Source: JBGSKY01 sp041740995 (GTDB lineage Bacteria > Planctomycetota > Planctomycetia > Pirellulales > Pirellulaceae). From it: a stretch of 18,922 nucleotides of DNA. The notes beneath the pieces were generated by a model. That model ran no database searches, was not told where the DNA came from, and saw nothing but the letters and a program-made list of their open reading frames with translations. Positions within the stretch are counted from its first letter, which is position 1. Each line of letters begins with the position of its first letter. Positions 7,573 through 15,738 of this stretch are shown here, piece by piece. Where the stretch lies: positions 1 to 18,922 of the forward strand of contig JBGSKY010000072.1 in the NCBI GenBank assembly GCA_041740995.1, given 5' to 3'. The position numbers were made by a program, and so were the translations under genes.

Positions 7573-9372
7573 AGGTAAATGAAGGTGAATATGTTCGTGG
7601 CCATAAAGCCAGCGATGGCGGCCGAGGGCATCCGCATCGCCGATGATTTCTAGCCTCCATGTCGGTCGTCGGCGCTCGCTGATGATCGTCAGCGTACTGA
7701 GCTGGCTTCGTCGAAAATAAGTAAGAACCAACGACTGCCCCGGAGCATATCGCAACAACGTTGCCTCCCAATTTGTGTTGTCTACCCGCTGACCATCGGC
7801 TGCAACCAACTCGTCGCCGACCTGCAAACCTGCCACACTCGCCGCACCGCCGCGGTACACCTTGCTGACCGTCAAGCGACCGGCTTCAAGCCGTGTTTCA
7901 AAACCGACCGAGATACCGGCTGGCTTGCCCGACGGAATTTTTTCGTCGTCGCTCGGCACCTGACGAGCAAGCGAAGTCGCTGGACTGATTGCGTTGTCCG
8001 GTTGATCAGCGAACTGCAGGCCTAAATGTGCAAGCGTTTGCGTGAAATCTAATTCGCAGGTCGAACGGATGTGTTGATCAAACCACTCGTGCCAATCGCA
8101 ACCAGTTTTTTCAGCGACGATCGATTCGAAATCGCGACAGCTGTAACCAGTTAACCGATGTCGCTGCCAAAGTGTTCGCATGACATCGCCCAGATCGACC
8201 CGACCGTCAGTCGAGACTTGCAAGCGAACGTCGAGCATCCAAGCGACCAATGCCCCTTTTTGATAGTAGCTGACCCGCGAGTTGTCCGCGTTTTCATCTG
8301 GGCGGTAAAACTTGATCCACGTATCGAAACTTGAATCGGCCAGCGACTGGATTAGTCGGCCTGGTGCGTTCATGACCGTTTGAATCGGCTTGCTCAATCG
8401 TTCCAAGTACTCCGACTCGCTGCACATTCCCGCTCGCAGGACCAGCAAATCGTCGAAGTAACTTGTAATTCCTTCGGCGATCCACAGCTCCGGAAAATAT
8501 TGTTCGCGGCGGTAGTCGTAACGCAGAAGCGTCGCCGGACGCAGTCGCCGAACGTTCCACGTATGGAAAAACTCATGACAGACCAATCCCAACCATTCGA
8601 CATAGCTTTTGCGATCGTGCATCGTCCAGCGTTCGGTCATTAGCACCGTACAATTGTCATGCTCCAAACCGCCGAAGCCGCCGACGATCAAGTTTTGGAA
8701 ATCGTAGCGGTCGTACGGCGTATCGCCCCAAAATCTCTGGACTGTTTCAACAATTTGTTGCACGTCTCTGGCTGCGCCGGAGTGATCCCAGCCCGTCGCA
8801 TCGGCGGTGCTGACCAGTCGATGCGGTCGTTTGTCGGCAATAAATTCGTCGACAACTAAATTCCCGATCAGCAGCGGGCTATCAACCAGCTCGTCATAGC
8901 TTGCGGCGTGGTATGTCATTCGATCGAGAGCTTTCAGCGAGCAGACAACTTCGAAATTATCCGCCAAACCTTCGATTGAGACTGCGTGAATCGAATCTCG
9001 AAAAACTTCTGACGAAAGAAACGTGGCAGCGCCGGCGATGAAGCAGAATTCAGGTTCGACCCAATTCGTTCGCACGCTTTTTTCGCGAGCGTAAATTTGA
9101 TACTTTACACGAATCGAATCCAACGCGTCGTGCCAGCGAATTTGCCATTGGTCCTTTGCTGTTTTGATGATTGACGCTGACGGTGAATCAACAAGTTCGA
9201 TCGTTTCGATTTGCCGTGCATATTCGCGAATCAGATAAGAACCGGGCGTCCAAGCTGGCAAACTCACTTCCAGTTCCTGCATTCCTGTGACGTCGAAATC
9301 AACCGTCACATGCAGCAGATGCCCTTCGATTGCGGTCAAGTCAATTCGATAGTGAACAGGGATCTCAATCAC
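7570..9372 (-). CDS. M61-family (glycyl aminopeptidase-like) zinc metallopeptidase with PDZ domain
   Basis: 600 residues from the chosen GTG at 9372. An N-terminal beta domain (VHYRIDLTAIEGHLLHVTVD) is followed by conserved PAWTPGSYLIREYARQI and GGFGGLEHDN. The zinc site is HEFFH (266-270), with the downstream Glu in WIAEGITSYFDD (Glu300). SYYQKGALVAWMLDV (368-382) is also typical of M61. A PDZ domain covers about 490-565 (GGAASVAGLQVGDELVAADG). No signal peptide is seen, so it is probably cytoplasmic, although M61/PDZ proteins can be exported. The frame stays open to an ATG at 9516, but that codon lies inside the upstream gene's terminator, so I prefer GTG preceded by GAGAG. The stop codon comes from a repeat element. 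Substrate unknown. Confidence 0.88.
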   Translation of the reverse strand: MIEIPVHYRIDLTAIEGHLLHVTVDFDVTGMQELEVSLPAWTPGSYLIREYARQIETIELVDSPSASIIKTAKDQWQIRWHDALDSIRVKYQIYAREKSVRTNWVEPEFCFIAGAATFLSSEVFRDSIHAVSIEGLADNFEVVCSLKALDRMTYHAASYDELVDSPLLIGNLVVDEFIADKRPHRLVSTADATGWDHSGAARDVQQIVETVQRFWGDTPYDRYDFQNLIVGGFGGLEHDNCTVLMTERWTMHDRKSYVEWLGLVCHEFFHTWNVRRLRPATLLRYDYRREQYFPELWIAEGITSYFDDLLVLRAGMCSESEYLERLSKPIQTVMNAPGRLIQSLADSSFDTWIKFYRPDENADNSRVSYYQKGALVAWMLDVRLQVSTDGRVDLGDVMRTLWQRHRLTGYSCRDFESIVAEKTGCDWHEWFDQHIRSTCELDFTQTLAHLGLQFADQPDNAISPATSLARQVPSDDEKIPSGKPAGISVGFETRLEAGRLTVSKVYRGGAASVAGLQVGDELVAADGQRVDNTNWEATLLRYAPGQSLVLTYFRRSQLSTLTIISERRRPTWRLEIIGDADALGRHRWLYGHEHIHLHLP

Positions 9373-9484
9373 TTGGTCTCTCGATACAGCATAGAACAAA
9401 GCACTTTCCAGGTGCCGGAGCGTTATGAATTTCCTGCAAAATCGCACGGCACACGCAGTTTGCCTGCTGCTTTGTGATCGTACG

Positions 9485-9523
9485 AAAAAAGCCGCGTTTG
9501 TACTATCGTAGTGCAAACGCGGC
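9485..9523 (-). terminator. Terminator of the CC-repeat protein gene
   Basis: On the minus strand: GCCGCGTTTG (9523-9514), an inner stem ending in a 3-base loop, CAAACGCGGC (9500-9491), then TTTTTT (9490-9485). The total stem is about 15 bp including one G-T pair. It follows the minus-strand gene ending at 9596 by about 70 bases. Confidence 0.9.
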
Positions 9524-9595
9524 TATTTGTTTCATTAGCCGTAACGCAAATCACGGCTTCTTATCGATAGCCAACCGAAATCGGTCGGCATTCAA

Positions 9596-10138
9596 TCATG
9601 CACTTGGAGCGTCGCTTGGCGAAGCTGGTGCATCAGCAGCTGGATCAGCCATTGGTGCTGGTGGAACGACAGTGCTCGACTCAACTGAGCCGGCGTCCAT
9701 GGTTGTTCCGCAGCTAGCACATGATGGAGTGCTGTACGATACCATGGTTGGTGCGTAGCTCATGGTTGATGCACAGCACGATGGAGCTGGTGCCGAAACT
9801 TCGCAGCATGTTGGAGCTGGAGCTTCGCAGCATACTGGCTCTGGTTCTGGGCAGCAAACTGGTGCTGGAGCTTCGCAGCAAACTGGTGCTGGCTCTTCGC
9901 AGCAAACTGGTGCTGGCTCTTCACAGCAAACTGGTGCTGGTGCTTCGCAGCATGTTGGTTCTGGAGCACATCCACAATCCTTCTTAGCGAGCAGCTTAGC
10001 AAACAATCCGCCGCCGCATGCCTTCTTCGCGTGCAATTTAGCGAACAATCCGCCACCGCAACCAGCTTGAGCTTCAGTGCTCAATGCGAAACCGCTGACG
10101 ACCAAAGCGCACAGCACTGAACTAACCAATCGATTCAT
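9596..10138 (-). CDS. Small secreted Cys/Pro-repeat protein
   Basis: 180 residues from the ATG at 10138, preceded by GGAG (10150-10147 on the minus strand); the frame continues upstream, but the signal peptide MNRLVSSVLCALVVSGFALS fixes this start. Cleavage is likely after AQA25. The mature part begins with two 14-residue repeats (27-40 and 41-54: CGGGLFAKL-x-AKK). CGCAPEPT follows, then eight CC pairs spaced eight residues apart (63-112, the last at 121) in the pattern CC-E-(A/E)-P-A-P-V. The C-terminus (150-180) is Pro/Ala/Ser/Asp-rich. The sequence AGC after the signal peptide does not fit a lipobox (no Leu at -3). No enzymatic domain is seen. I infer a structural or metal/disulfide-rich envelope protein of planctomycete type. 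Transcribed alone. Confidence 0.75.
   Translation of the reverse strand: MNRLVSSVLCALVVSGFALSTEAQAGCGGGLFAKLHAKKACGGGLFAKLLAKKDCGCAPEPTCCEAPAPVCCEEPAPVCCEEPAPVCCEAPAPVCCPEPEPVCCEAPAPTCCEVSAPAPSCCASTMSYAPTMVSYSTPSCASCGTTMDAGSVESSTVVPPAPMADPAADAPASPSDAPSA
9773..9952 (-). repeat. 24-bp coding repeats, CCE-PAPV octapeptides
   Basis: Eight CC pairs at residues 63, 71, 79, 87, 95, 103, 111 and 121. The first seven keep an exact 24-bp step and the last is two residues longer. The units at 63-95 are close to identical in DNA (TGCTGCGAAG-type), suggesting copy-number slippage. Confidence 0.88.
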
Positions 10139-10852
10139 ATCACATACTCCCAACAAAGGACTCTCATCTGGGGCGCTCACCAAGAATCTAGAATCATGGG
10201 AAACAACGTCACCGCGACGAAGCCCCTTGCCCCGAGCAATTATCAACCTTGCGGAACGCCCAGCGATCGATTTTATCGATTGGGCAATCTGCGCAAGACA
10301 GATAATTTGCACCAAGGCTACCAATCTGAAATGCTCTGTCAACCGACACAAGTATTGCAAATGCTGCAATTCCAAAAATTTGTGGGTAATTGAGATTTCA
10401 AATCCAGCACGATTGGCATCGGACTTGGCGACAGTTTTGGCTATCGGGTCCCATCAATCTTGGATCGCGAAATAGGCTTTCAGCAGAGGACTTCCCCGGA
10501 AATATCTTTTAAGGGTCGCTTCTCTGCCTTCCTCATATCCGGACTTTCCAGCTTATTGACCAACGCGGTGGTTTTTCCTGCACAAATGCTGGAAGCTTGA
10601 AGTGCTTGGTCTCTCCGCTGCCCTAGAACTGGACGTTTTTCAATTAAATCAACTGATTGCACCGTAAGATTCGATCTTGCGACCAACATCTCAGAAACGC
10701 TAACACCAAAGCGTGCGCCGATTTCATTTGCCAAGCTTTCTAGCGAAGCAACAACACTGGCTGTGCGGCAAAGCACCGCAGCATTCAGATAGCCGTCTTG
10801 TGGACTGTTCCAGAAAACCGCTTCACCGCCGATCCTCAATCCAATTACAAGT
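10139..10852. other. Divergent intergenic region; possible promoter and doubtful ORF
   Basis: 714 bases between two divergently transcribed secreted-protein genes. On the minus strand a TAAAAT (10275-10270) about 130 bases upstream of the small Cys protein could be a -10 box, but its -35 is poor. A TTGACA (10342-10337) also lies upstream without a good partner. A minus-strand frame (10480-10914, 144 residues, ASVVASLESLANEIGARFGV and so on) reads fairly protein-like. However, it has no ribosome site and its start overlaps the signal peptide of the plus-strand gene, so I do not call it. No palindromic element is present here. Confidence 0.5.
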
Positions 10853-12406
10853 ATGTCGCGAAAGAAATTGCTCATTGGAACGATCGTTGCCAGCGGAGGG
10901 CTTGGTATCGCCAATGTCCCTTGGGCTCAAACGGCGACTCTCCAGCCCAATTCGAATCAAGCCGCTTACGCGCAGCCCGCAACACCCACTGCAAACGTCG
11001 CCGCGAATTCCAATCATTTCAGCCGCCCAGTCTTTTCATTTCGCGACCCACGGACCGGCATCGCTTACGACCGCTTCGAAGAGCCGCAGGATGTGCCGAC
11101 GATGCGTTGGGAATGGCAGGAAGTCACTGAAAAACGCTGGGTTCCGCAGAATGTGACAGAGAACCGCGAAGTCACCCAAGTCCAATATGTTCCGGTGGTC
11201 AGTTATGCATCGGAGCAGCAGATCCAGAATCGCTGGAACCCTTTTGCGACCGCTCAAGCGGTCAACCAGTACGTGCCCCAGGTGCAATATCAGCCGGTCA
11301 ACAAAGTCGTCAACACGCCGGTAACGTACCAGAAATATGTCGAGCAAGACGTCACAGTCCGCGTACCTAAGCTGGTCGAGGCGACCGAAAGCCGAACGCG
11401 GCTGGTCGATCGACCACGTTCCAATCAAGCGAATCTTGCTGCGGGAGCTGCCGTGCCGACGGGAACGGGCGGTCCGACGGCTTATGCAACGACGCCGATC
11501 TATGCCCCGGCACCGATTAACTATGCCCCAACCGCTGCGCCCCAGGCGTACAACACAGCTAACTATGGCGTGGGTGGCTCGATCGCGGTGCCGTCACAGA
11601 CTTTTCCGCTAACTCCGCAACAACCCGGCACGCTCGCCTCGATGCCGCAAGCTTTTTCACAGCCCGTGGTGCTCGCCGCGCCGACCGCCCAGGCACCTCC
11701 AGGCTTGCAACCGACCTACCAATACAATCCTACGCTGCCAAATTCGAGCGTTGCGTCGAATCAACCGCTCATGAATTTTGGCCAGCCAAACCAATTTAGT
11801 CTTTCGCAGCTCAATCCGTTTAAAGGCTGGTCGACCGCTCCGGCAGCGGCATCGACGCCCCTTTATCCGCAGAACAACTTATACAATGCGAACGCAGCTC
11901 AGGTTAACGCCCAAGCCCAAGCGTTTAATCCAGACGACCTCGTACAACTCAATACAACTCCGTCTGCGGTCAATCCAGCGCTCGTAGGCAATATTCCCAA
12001 TGCAAATCCCAATGGTGCAGTCTTGCCATTCAATTGGGGATCCTGGATTCAAGCGAACGGGCCGCTATTCAAATCGAGTTTTATGCGGCAAAACTCTGGT
12101 GTCTCTGGCGTCTCGACCGTAGCCGCTCAGTCGGCGGTTTTGCCTTATTCGTCAAGCAGTTCGCTTGGGTTTGGCGGTCCGTCAGCGGTTCCTTATCAAT
12201 ACAACAATTTCGCGCCTCAGCAATTTACTGCACCGCCGACCAGTTCCGTTTCACCCGATATGTATTCGTCCCAGGTCACACTTGGACCTTCTTCTGGCCC
12301 GAGCGTGCCATCGTCGATCGCTGCCGCTCCGGTTTATCCAGCTCCGAATATCGCGACGACACGCTCGTCCCAGCAATCCGGCTCAACTGCGACTCAATTG
12401 CGCTGA
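10853..12406 (+). CDS. Secreted low-complexity Pro/Gln/Ala-rich protein, unrecognised
   Basis: 517 residues with an N-terminal signal peptide (MSRKKLLIGTIVASGGLGIA, probable cut near AQT27). Residues 55-190 look folded: FSFRDPRTGIAYDRFEEP is followed by short Val/Tyr/Pro/Gln-rich segments (WVPQNVTENREVTQVQYVPV, YVPQVQYQPVNKVVNTPVTY, EQDVTVRVPKLVEATESR). These are loosely reminiscent of YTV units but lack fixed spacing and Cys. Residues 190-517 are low complexity (Ala, Pro, Gln, Asn, Ser). The start has no Shine-Dalgarno but is fixed by the signal peptide. It is divergent from the Cys/Pro protein and is followed by two tandem palindromic elements. I infer an envelope or surface protein; no known family is recognised. 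Confidence 0.75.
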   Translation: MSRKKLLIGTIVASGGLGIANVPWAQTATLQPNSNQAAYAQPATPTANVAANSNHFSRPVFSFRDPRTGIAYDRFEEPQDVPTMRWEWQEVTEKRWVPQNVTENREVTQVQYVPVVSYASEQQIQNRWNPFATAQAVNQYVPQVQYQPVNKVVNTPVTYQKYVEQDVTVRVPKLVEATESRTRLVDRPRSNQANLAAGAAVPTGTGGPTAYATTPIYAPAPINYAPTAAPQAYNTANYGVGGSIAVPSQTFPLTPQQPGTLASMPQAFSQPVVLAAPTAQAPPGLQPTYQYNPTLPNSSVASNQPLMNFGQPNQFSLSQLNPFKGWSTAPAAASTPLYPQNNLYNANAAQVNAQAQAFNPDDLVQLNTTPSAVNPALVGNIPNANPNGAVLPFNWGSWIQANGPLFKSSFMRQNSGVSGVSTVAAQSAVLPYSSSSSLGFGGPSAVPYQYNNFAPQQFTAPPTSSVSPDMYSSQVTLGPSSGPSVPSSIAAAPVYPAPNIATTRSSQQSGSTATQLR

Positions 12407-12414
12407 TTGAATGC

Positions 12415-12664
12415 GCTACGGTAACCTGGACCAATGCAAAGCATTGTTAGCGGCACGGCGCGAGCCGTCCGGTTCTTCGGCAAGCGAACTTAAACGCGAC
12501 GAGAGAAACCGGAAGAACCGGAGGGCTTGCGCCCGTTCCGCTATGGTAACCTGGACCAATGCAAAGCATTGCTAGCGGCACGGCGCGAGCCGTCCGGTTC
12601 TTTGGCAAGCGAACTTAAACGCGAGAAGAGAAAGTTGAAGAACCGGAGGGCTTGCGCCCGTTCC
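12415..12664 (+). repeat. 125-bp tandem duplication carrying a palindromic element plus flank
   Basis: CGCTAYGGTAACCTGGACC, AATGCAAAGCATTG and the following element occur twice with a 125-bp step (for example GTAACCTGGA at 12421 and 12546). The duplicated flank contains a small palindrome CAATGC-AAA-GCATTG (12432-12446 and 12557-12571). The unit therefore includes 27 bp of non-element DNA, which shows tandem duplication after insertion. Confidence 0.85.
12448..12543 (+). repeat. Palindromic interspersed element, copy 6
   Basis: TAGCGGCACGGCGCGAGCCG ... GGGCTTGCGCCCGTTCCGCTA minus its first base; 96 bp. The left hairpin is ACGGC-GCGA-GCCGT. The core is CGGCAAGCGAACTTAAACGC. It lies 41 bases after the stop of the secreted protein gene. 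Confidence 0.9.
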
Positions 12665-12668
12665 GCTA
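12573..12668 (+). repeat. Palindromic interspersed element, copy 7
   Basis: 96 bp, nearly identical to copy 6; differences are in the core (TCTTTGG for TCTTCGG, GAGAAGAG for GACGAGAG, GTTGAAG for CCGGAAG). It ends 36 bases before the putative gyrA promoter. Confidence 0.9.
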
Positions 12669-12703
12669 CTGTTTTTAGACCGCTTATCGAAGACGGCTTC
12701 TTT

Positions 12704-12712
12704 TGGTAGAAT
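12704..12712 (+). promoter_or_regulatory. Putative extended -10 promoter of gyrA
   Basis: TGGTAGAAT matches an extended -10 (TGnTATAAT, 8 of 9 defined or free positions). The -35 is weak (TTATCG at 12684-12689, 17-bp spacing). Predicted start near 12719, giving a leader of about 35 bases. Confidence 0.4.
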
Positions 12713-12753
12713 TCCGGCTGATTTGAGACGCACTTTTATCAAGGATTTTAAGC

Positions 12754-15603
12754 TTGTCGACGATTCCGCCTGATGATGACAACGAAAACGGTTCCAGCGA
12801 TTCGTCAGCCAACGACGCGGACAACCAAAACAACGATATTCCGCCTTCAAGCACGTCTTCTGGCCTAGGTGGAGGCAGCTTCGGCGGCAACGGCGGGACA
12901 GTCTCGGCGGCCAGCAGCGATGGCGGCGACGGCGTCGGAAGACTTTTCGATTTGCCGATCGAAGACGAGCTGCGAAACAGCTATTTGACCTACGCGATGA
13001 GCGTTATTGTCTCGCGAGCGTTGCCTGACGTCCGCGACGGCCTGAAACCTTCCCAGCGTCGCATCCTCGTCGCGATGAACGACTTGAACCTGACCCCCGG
13101 CGCGTCACGGGTCAAATGTGCCAAGATTTCCGGCGACACGTCGGGAAATTACCATCCACACGGCGAAGCGGTCATTTATCCGACGCTTGTGCGCATGGCC
13201 CAAGAATGGAACATGCGGCACGTTTTGATCGACAAACAGGGCAATTTCGGCTCGATTGCTGGCCTCCCTGCGGCCGCCATGCGGTACACCGAAGCGAGAC
13301 TTAGCGCCGCGTCGGCGTCGATGCTTGAAGACATCAAACTCGACACAGTCGACTTCATTCCGACCTACGACGAGCAGCGTACCGAGCCGGTTGTGCTGCC
13401 CAGCAAATTCCCAAGCCTGTTGGTCAACGGCGCAACCGGAATCGCCGTCGGTATGGCGACCAGTCTGCCACCACACAACCTTCGTGAAGTCTGCGAAGCG
13501 ATCATCAAAGTCGTCGATGAACCGGAAGTTTCAATCGACGAGCTGATGGAAATCATTCCCGGCCCAGACTTCCCCACCGGCGGCATCATCTGCGGTCGAG
13601 CGGGAATTCGCCAAGCGTATCGCCGTGGGCGGTCGACGATTATCCTTCGCGCTCGGACCACCATCGAAGAGAAAAAGAATCGCTCGCGGATTATCGTCCA
13701 TGAGATTCCATTCCAACAATTCCGCGACCGTGTGATCGAAAAAATCGCCGACTTGGTGCGCGGCGATCGAATCAAAGGCATCTCCGGAATTCGCGACGAG
13801 AGCGACTTGAAGGAACCTGTCCGGCTGGTCATCGATATCAAGCAAGGGCACGACCCGGAAGTCGTTCTAAACCAGCTTTACCAATTTTCGCCGCTGCAAG
13901 ACACGTTCTCGATGATCTTCTTGGCGTTGGTCGACGGGAAACCCCGCGAGCTGAACATCAAGGAGATTTGTCAGGAATATATTCGCCACCGCAACTCGGT
14001 CATTCGGCGACGAACTCAATTTTTGTTGCTGCGAGCTCGCAAGCGGAAGCACGTCGTCGAAGGTTTGTTGCTCGCTCTGGCCGACATCGACGAAGTTATC
14101 CGTACTATCCGCAGTTCGCGGACGCAGGCCGAAGCGAAAGAACGGCTGATGGGCGTCGAAGTCCCAGCGGCGATGATGCAACGCGCACTTGGCGATCGCG
14201 GCTATGCCGAATTCCAAAGTGAACGAGGCGAAGCTGCTGTTTATACGCTGACCAGTATCCAGACCGACGCTATCTTGCGAATGACGCTTGGACAGTTGGC
14301 TGGCTTGGAACAAGAGAAGCTCGCCAACGAGCACGCCGAATTGCTGACCGAGATCGAAGACTACCTCGATATCCTCGGTGACCAGCAGCGGATTTCGAAC
14401 ATGATCAAGCAGGACTTGCGAGACCTTGCGGACAAGTTTGGCGATGACCGACGGACATTCATCTCCGAAGAACAGCTCGGCGATTACAACATCGAAGATC
14501 TGATCACCGAAGAAACAATGGTCGTCACGATCTCGCATCGCGGCTACATCAAACGGATTTCCGCGACGACTTATCGTGCTCAACGCCGCGGCGGCAAAGG
14601 CATTGCCGGTGCGAAGATGGAAGACGAAGATCCAATTGAGCATATGTTCGTGGCCAGCACGCATGCTTATTTGTTGTTCTTTACCAATCAGGGTAAAGTC
14701 TACTGGCAGAAAATTTACGGCATTCCGCAAATGAATCGTGAAAGCCGTGGTCGCGCAATTGTGAACTTGCTGAACTTGACGCCCGAGGAAAAAATCCTCG
14801 ACTGTGTGGCCGTTCGCGACTTCGATTTGCCAGGTTATTTCCTGATGATGGCAACTCAAGAAGGCGTAGTGAAGAAGACCGAGCTGGAGGCCTACAGCCG
14901 TCCTAAAAAAGGCGGAATCATCGCAATCAAACTGCGCGAAGGCGATCAATTGGTCGATGTTGTGTTGGTCAAACCAAACGATCAAATTGTCCTTTCGACA
15001 GCCAATGGCATGGCGATCCGCTTCGCCGAAACCGACGCTCGCTCGATGGGGCGAAACACGTCCGGCGTGCGTGGCATTCGGCTGAAGAAAGGTGACAAAG
15101 TCGTCAGCATGGTGGTCGCTGATCCTGACGCGACGCTGCTCACCGCTTGCGAATTTGGATACGGCAAGCGAACTTTCTTTGGCCAGGGCGATGTACTGGC
15201 GGCACCGGTCGAGACGGCGGAGGACGGCGAAGTCGATGAAACCGCTTCGTCTGCCGAACCGCTTGAGGACGCAGCGGCTGAGGCTGAGACGGAAACCGAA
15301 GACTCCAATTCCTCGACGCGTTACCGAACGCAACGTCGCGGTGGCAAAGGGGTCATCGATATTAAGACCAGCAAGCGAAATGGACGCGTAGTAGGAACAG
15401 TTCCGGTTAACGACGACGATGAATTGTTGCTGATGACCAATCGCGGCAAGATCCAACGGATCGCCGTCCGCGACATCTCAGTGGTCGGACGCAACACGCA
15501 AGGCGTCCGAATCATGAGCATGGACGAAGGCGACACGCTGACAGCCATCGTCCGCGTTCCACCGGATGATTCAGTCGACGTAGAAGAAATCGTCGAACGA
15601 TAA
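12754..15603 (+). CDS. gyrA: DNA gyrase subunit A
   Basis: 949 residues. GyrA breaks and rejoins DNA and, with GyrB, introduces negative supercoils. I chose the TTG start because AAGGA (12741-12745) lies eight bases upstream. A Gly/Ser/Asp/Asn-rich extension (1-63) precedes the family start (IEDELRNSYLTYAMSVIVSR, 69-88). The catalytic Tyr is Tyr178 in AAAMRYTEAR. The quinolone-pocket segment reads HPHGEAVIYPTLVRMAQ (134-150). The C-terminal pinwheel begins near 560, with the GyrA box QRRGGKG at 610-616. A second exact QRRGGKG occurs at 860-866, just after an acidic insertion (about 817-855, ETEDSNSS etc.). VGRNTQGVRIMSMDEGDT marks the final blade. E. coli GyrA is about 875 residues, so the excess is the two low-complexity segments. 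ParC is the alternative, but the GyrA box argues for GyrA. apgM follows after 135 bases. Confidence 0.96.
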   Translation: MSTIPPDDDNENGSSDSSANDADNQNNDIPPSSTSSGLGGGSFGGNGGTVSAASSDGGDGVGRLFDLPIEDELRNSYLTYAMSVIVSRALPDVRDGLKPSQRRILVAMNDLNLTPGASRVKCAKISGDTSGNYHPHGEAVIYPTLVRMAQEWNMRHVLIDKQGNFGSIAGLPAAAMRYTEARLSAASASMLEDIKLDTVDFIPTYDEQRTEPVVLPSKFPSLLVNGATGIAVGMATSLPPHNLREVCEAIIKVVDEPEVSIDELMEIIPGPDFPTGGIICGRAGIRQAYRRGRSTIILRARTTIEEKKNRSRIIVHEIPFQQFRDRVIEKIADLVRGDRIKGISGIRDESDLKEPVRLVIDIKQGHDPEVVLNQLYQFSPLQDTFSMIFLALVDGKPRELNIKEICQEYIRHRNSVIRRRTQFLLLRARKRKHVVEGLLLALADIDEVIRTIRSSRTQAEAKERLMGVEVPAAMMQRALGDRGYAEFQSERGEAAVYTLTSIQTDAILRMTLGQLAGLEQEKLANEHAELLTEIEDYLDILGDQQRISNMIKQDLRDLADKFGDDRRTFISEEQLGDYNIEDLITEETMVVTISHRGYIKRISATTYRAQRRGGKGIAGAKMEDEDPIEHMFVASTHAYLLFFTNQGKVYWQKIYGIPQMNRESRGRAIVNLLNLTPEEKILDCVAVRDFDLPGYFLMMATQEGVVKKTELEAYSRPKKGGIIAIKLREGDQLVDVVLVKPNDQIVLSTANGMAIRFAETDARSMGRNTSGVRGIRLKKGDKVVSMVVADPDATLLTACEFGYGKRTFFGQGDVLAAPVETAEDGEVDETASSAEPLEDAAAEAETETEDSNSSTRYRTQRRGGKGVIDIKTSKRNGRVVGTVPVNDDDELLLMTNRGKIQRIAVRDISVVGRNTQGVRIMSMDEGDTLTAIVRVPPDDSVDVEEIVER

Positions 15604-15630
15604 GCCGATTGTGGAACGGATCGGCGTTGG

Positions 15631-15701
15631 TCGCTGGCGAACGTAGCCTCGTCAAAATCAATTGGCTTGACCATACTATCGCCATTCACAGTCGCCAGCG
15701 A
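15631..15701 (+). other. Inverted repeat in the gyrA-apgM gap
   Basis: TCGCTGGCGA (15631-15640) and TCGCCAGCGA (15692-15701) are perfect 10-bp inverted repeats separated by 51 bases. A smaller GTCAA/TTGAC pair (15651-15655, 15667-15671) lies inside. No T-tract follows, so it is not a standard terminator. It could be an mRNA structure in the leader of the downstream gene or a protein-binding site. Confidence 0.45.
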
Positions 15702-15738
15702 AATTGGCGGCTCGATCGGATGACTCTCTGACAAGACT

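Noticed and set aside
9710..10060. Several overlapping plus- and minus-strand frames over the CC-repeat gene
   Set aside because: They are frame shadows of the 24-bp repeats; only the frame with a signal peptide and ribosome site is retained.
10480..10914. 144-residue minus-strand frame in the divergent gap
   Set aside because: Codons look reasonable, but there is no ribosome site, the start overlaps the signal peptide of the plus-strand gene, and I recognise no family. A homology search giving conserved hits would revive it.
13867..15456. A 529-residue open frame antisense to gyrA
   Set aside because: gyrA on the plus strand is unambiguous, and the antisense frame is open only because of GC-rich codon bias.
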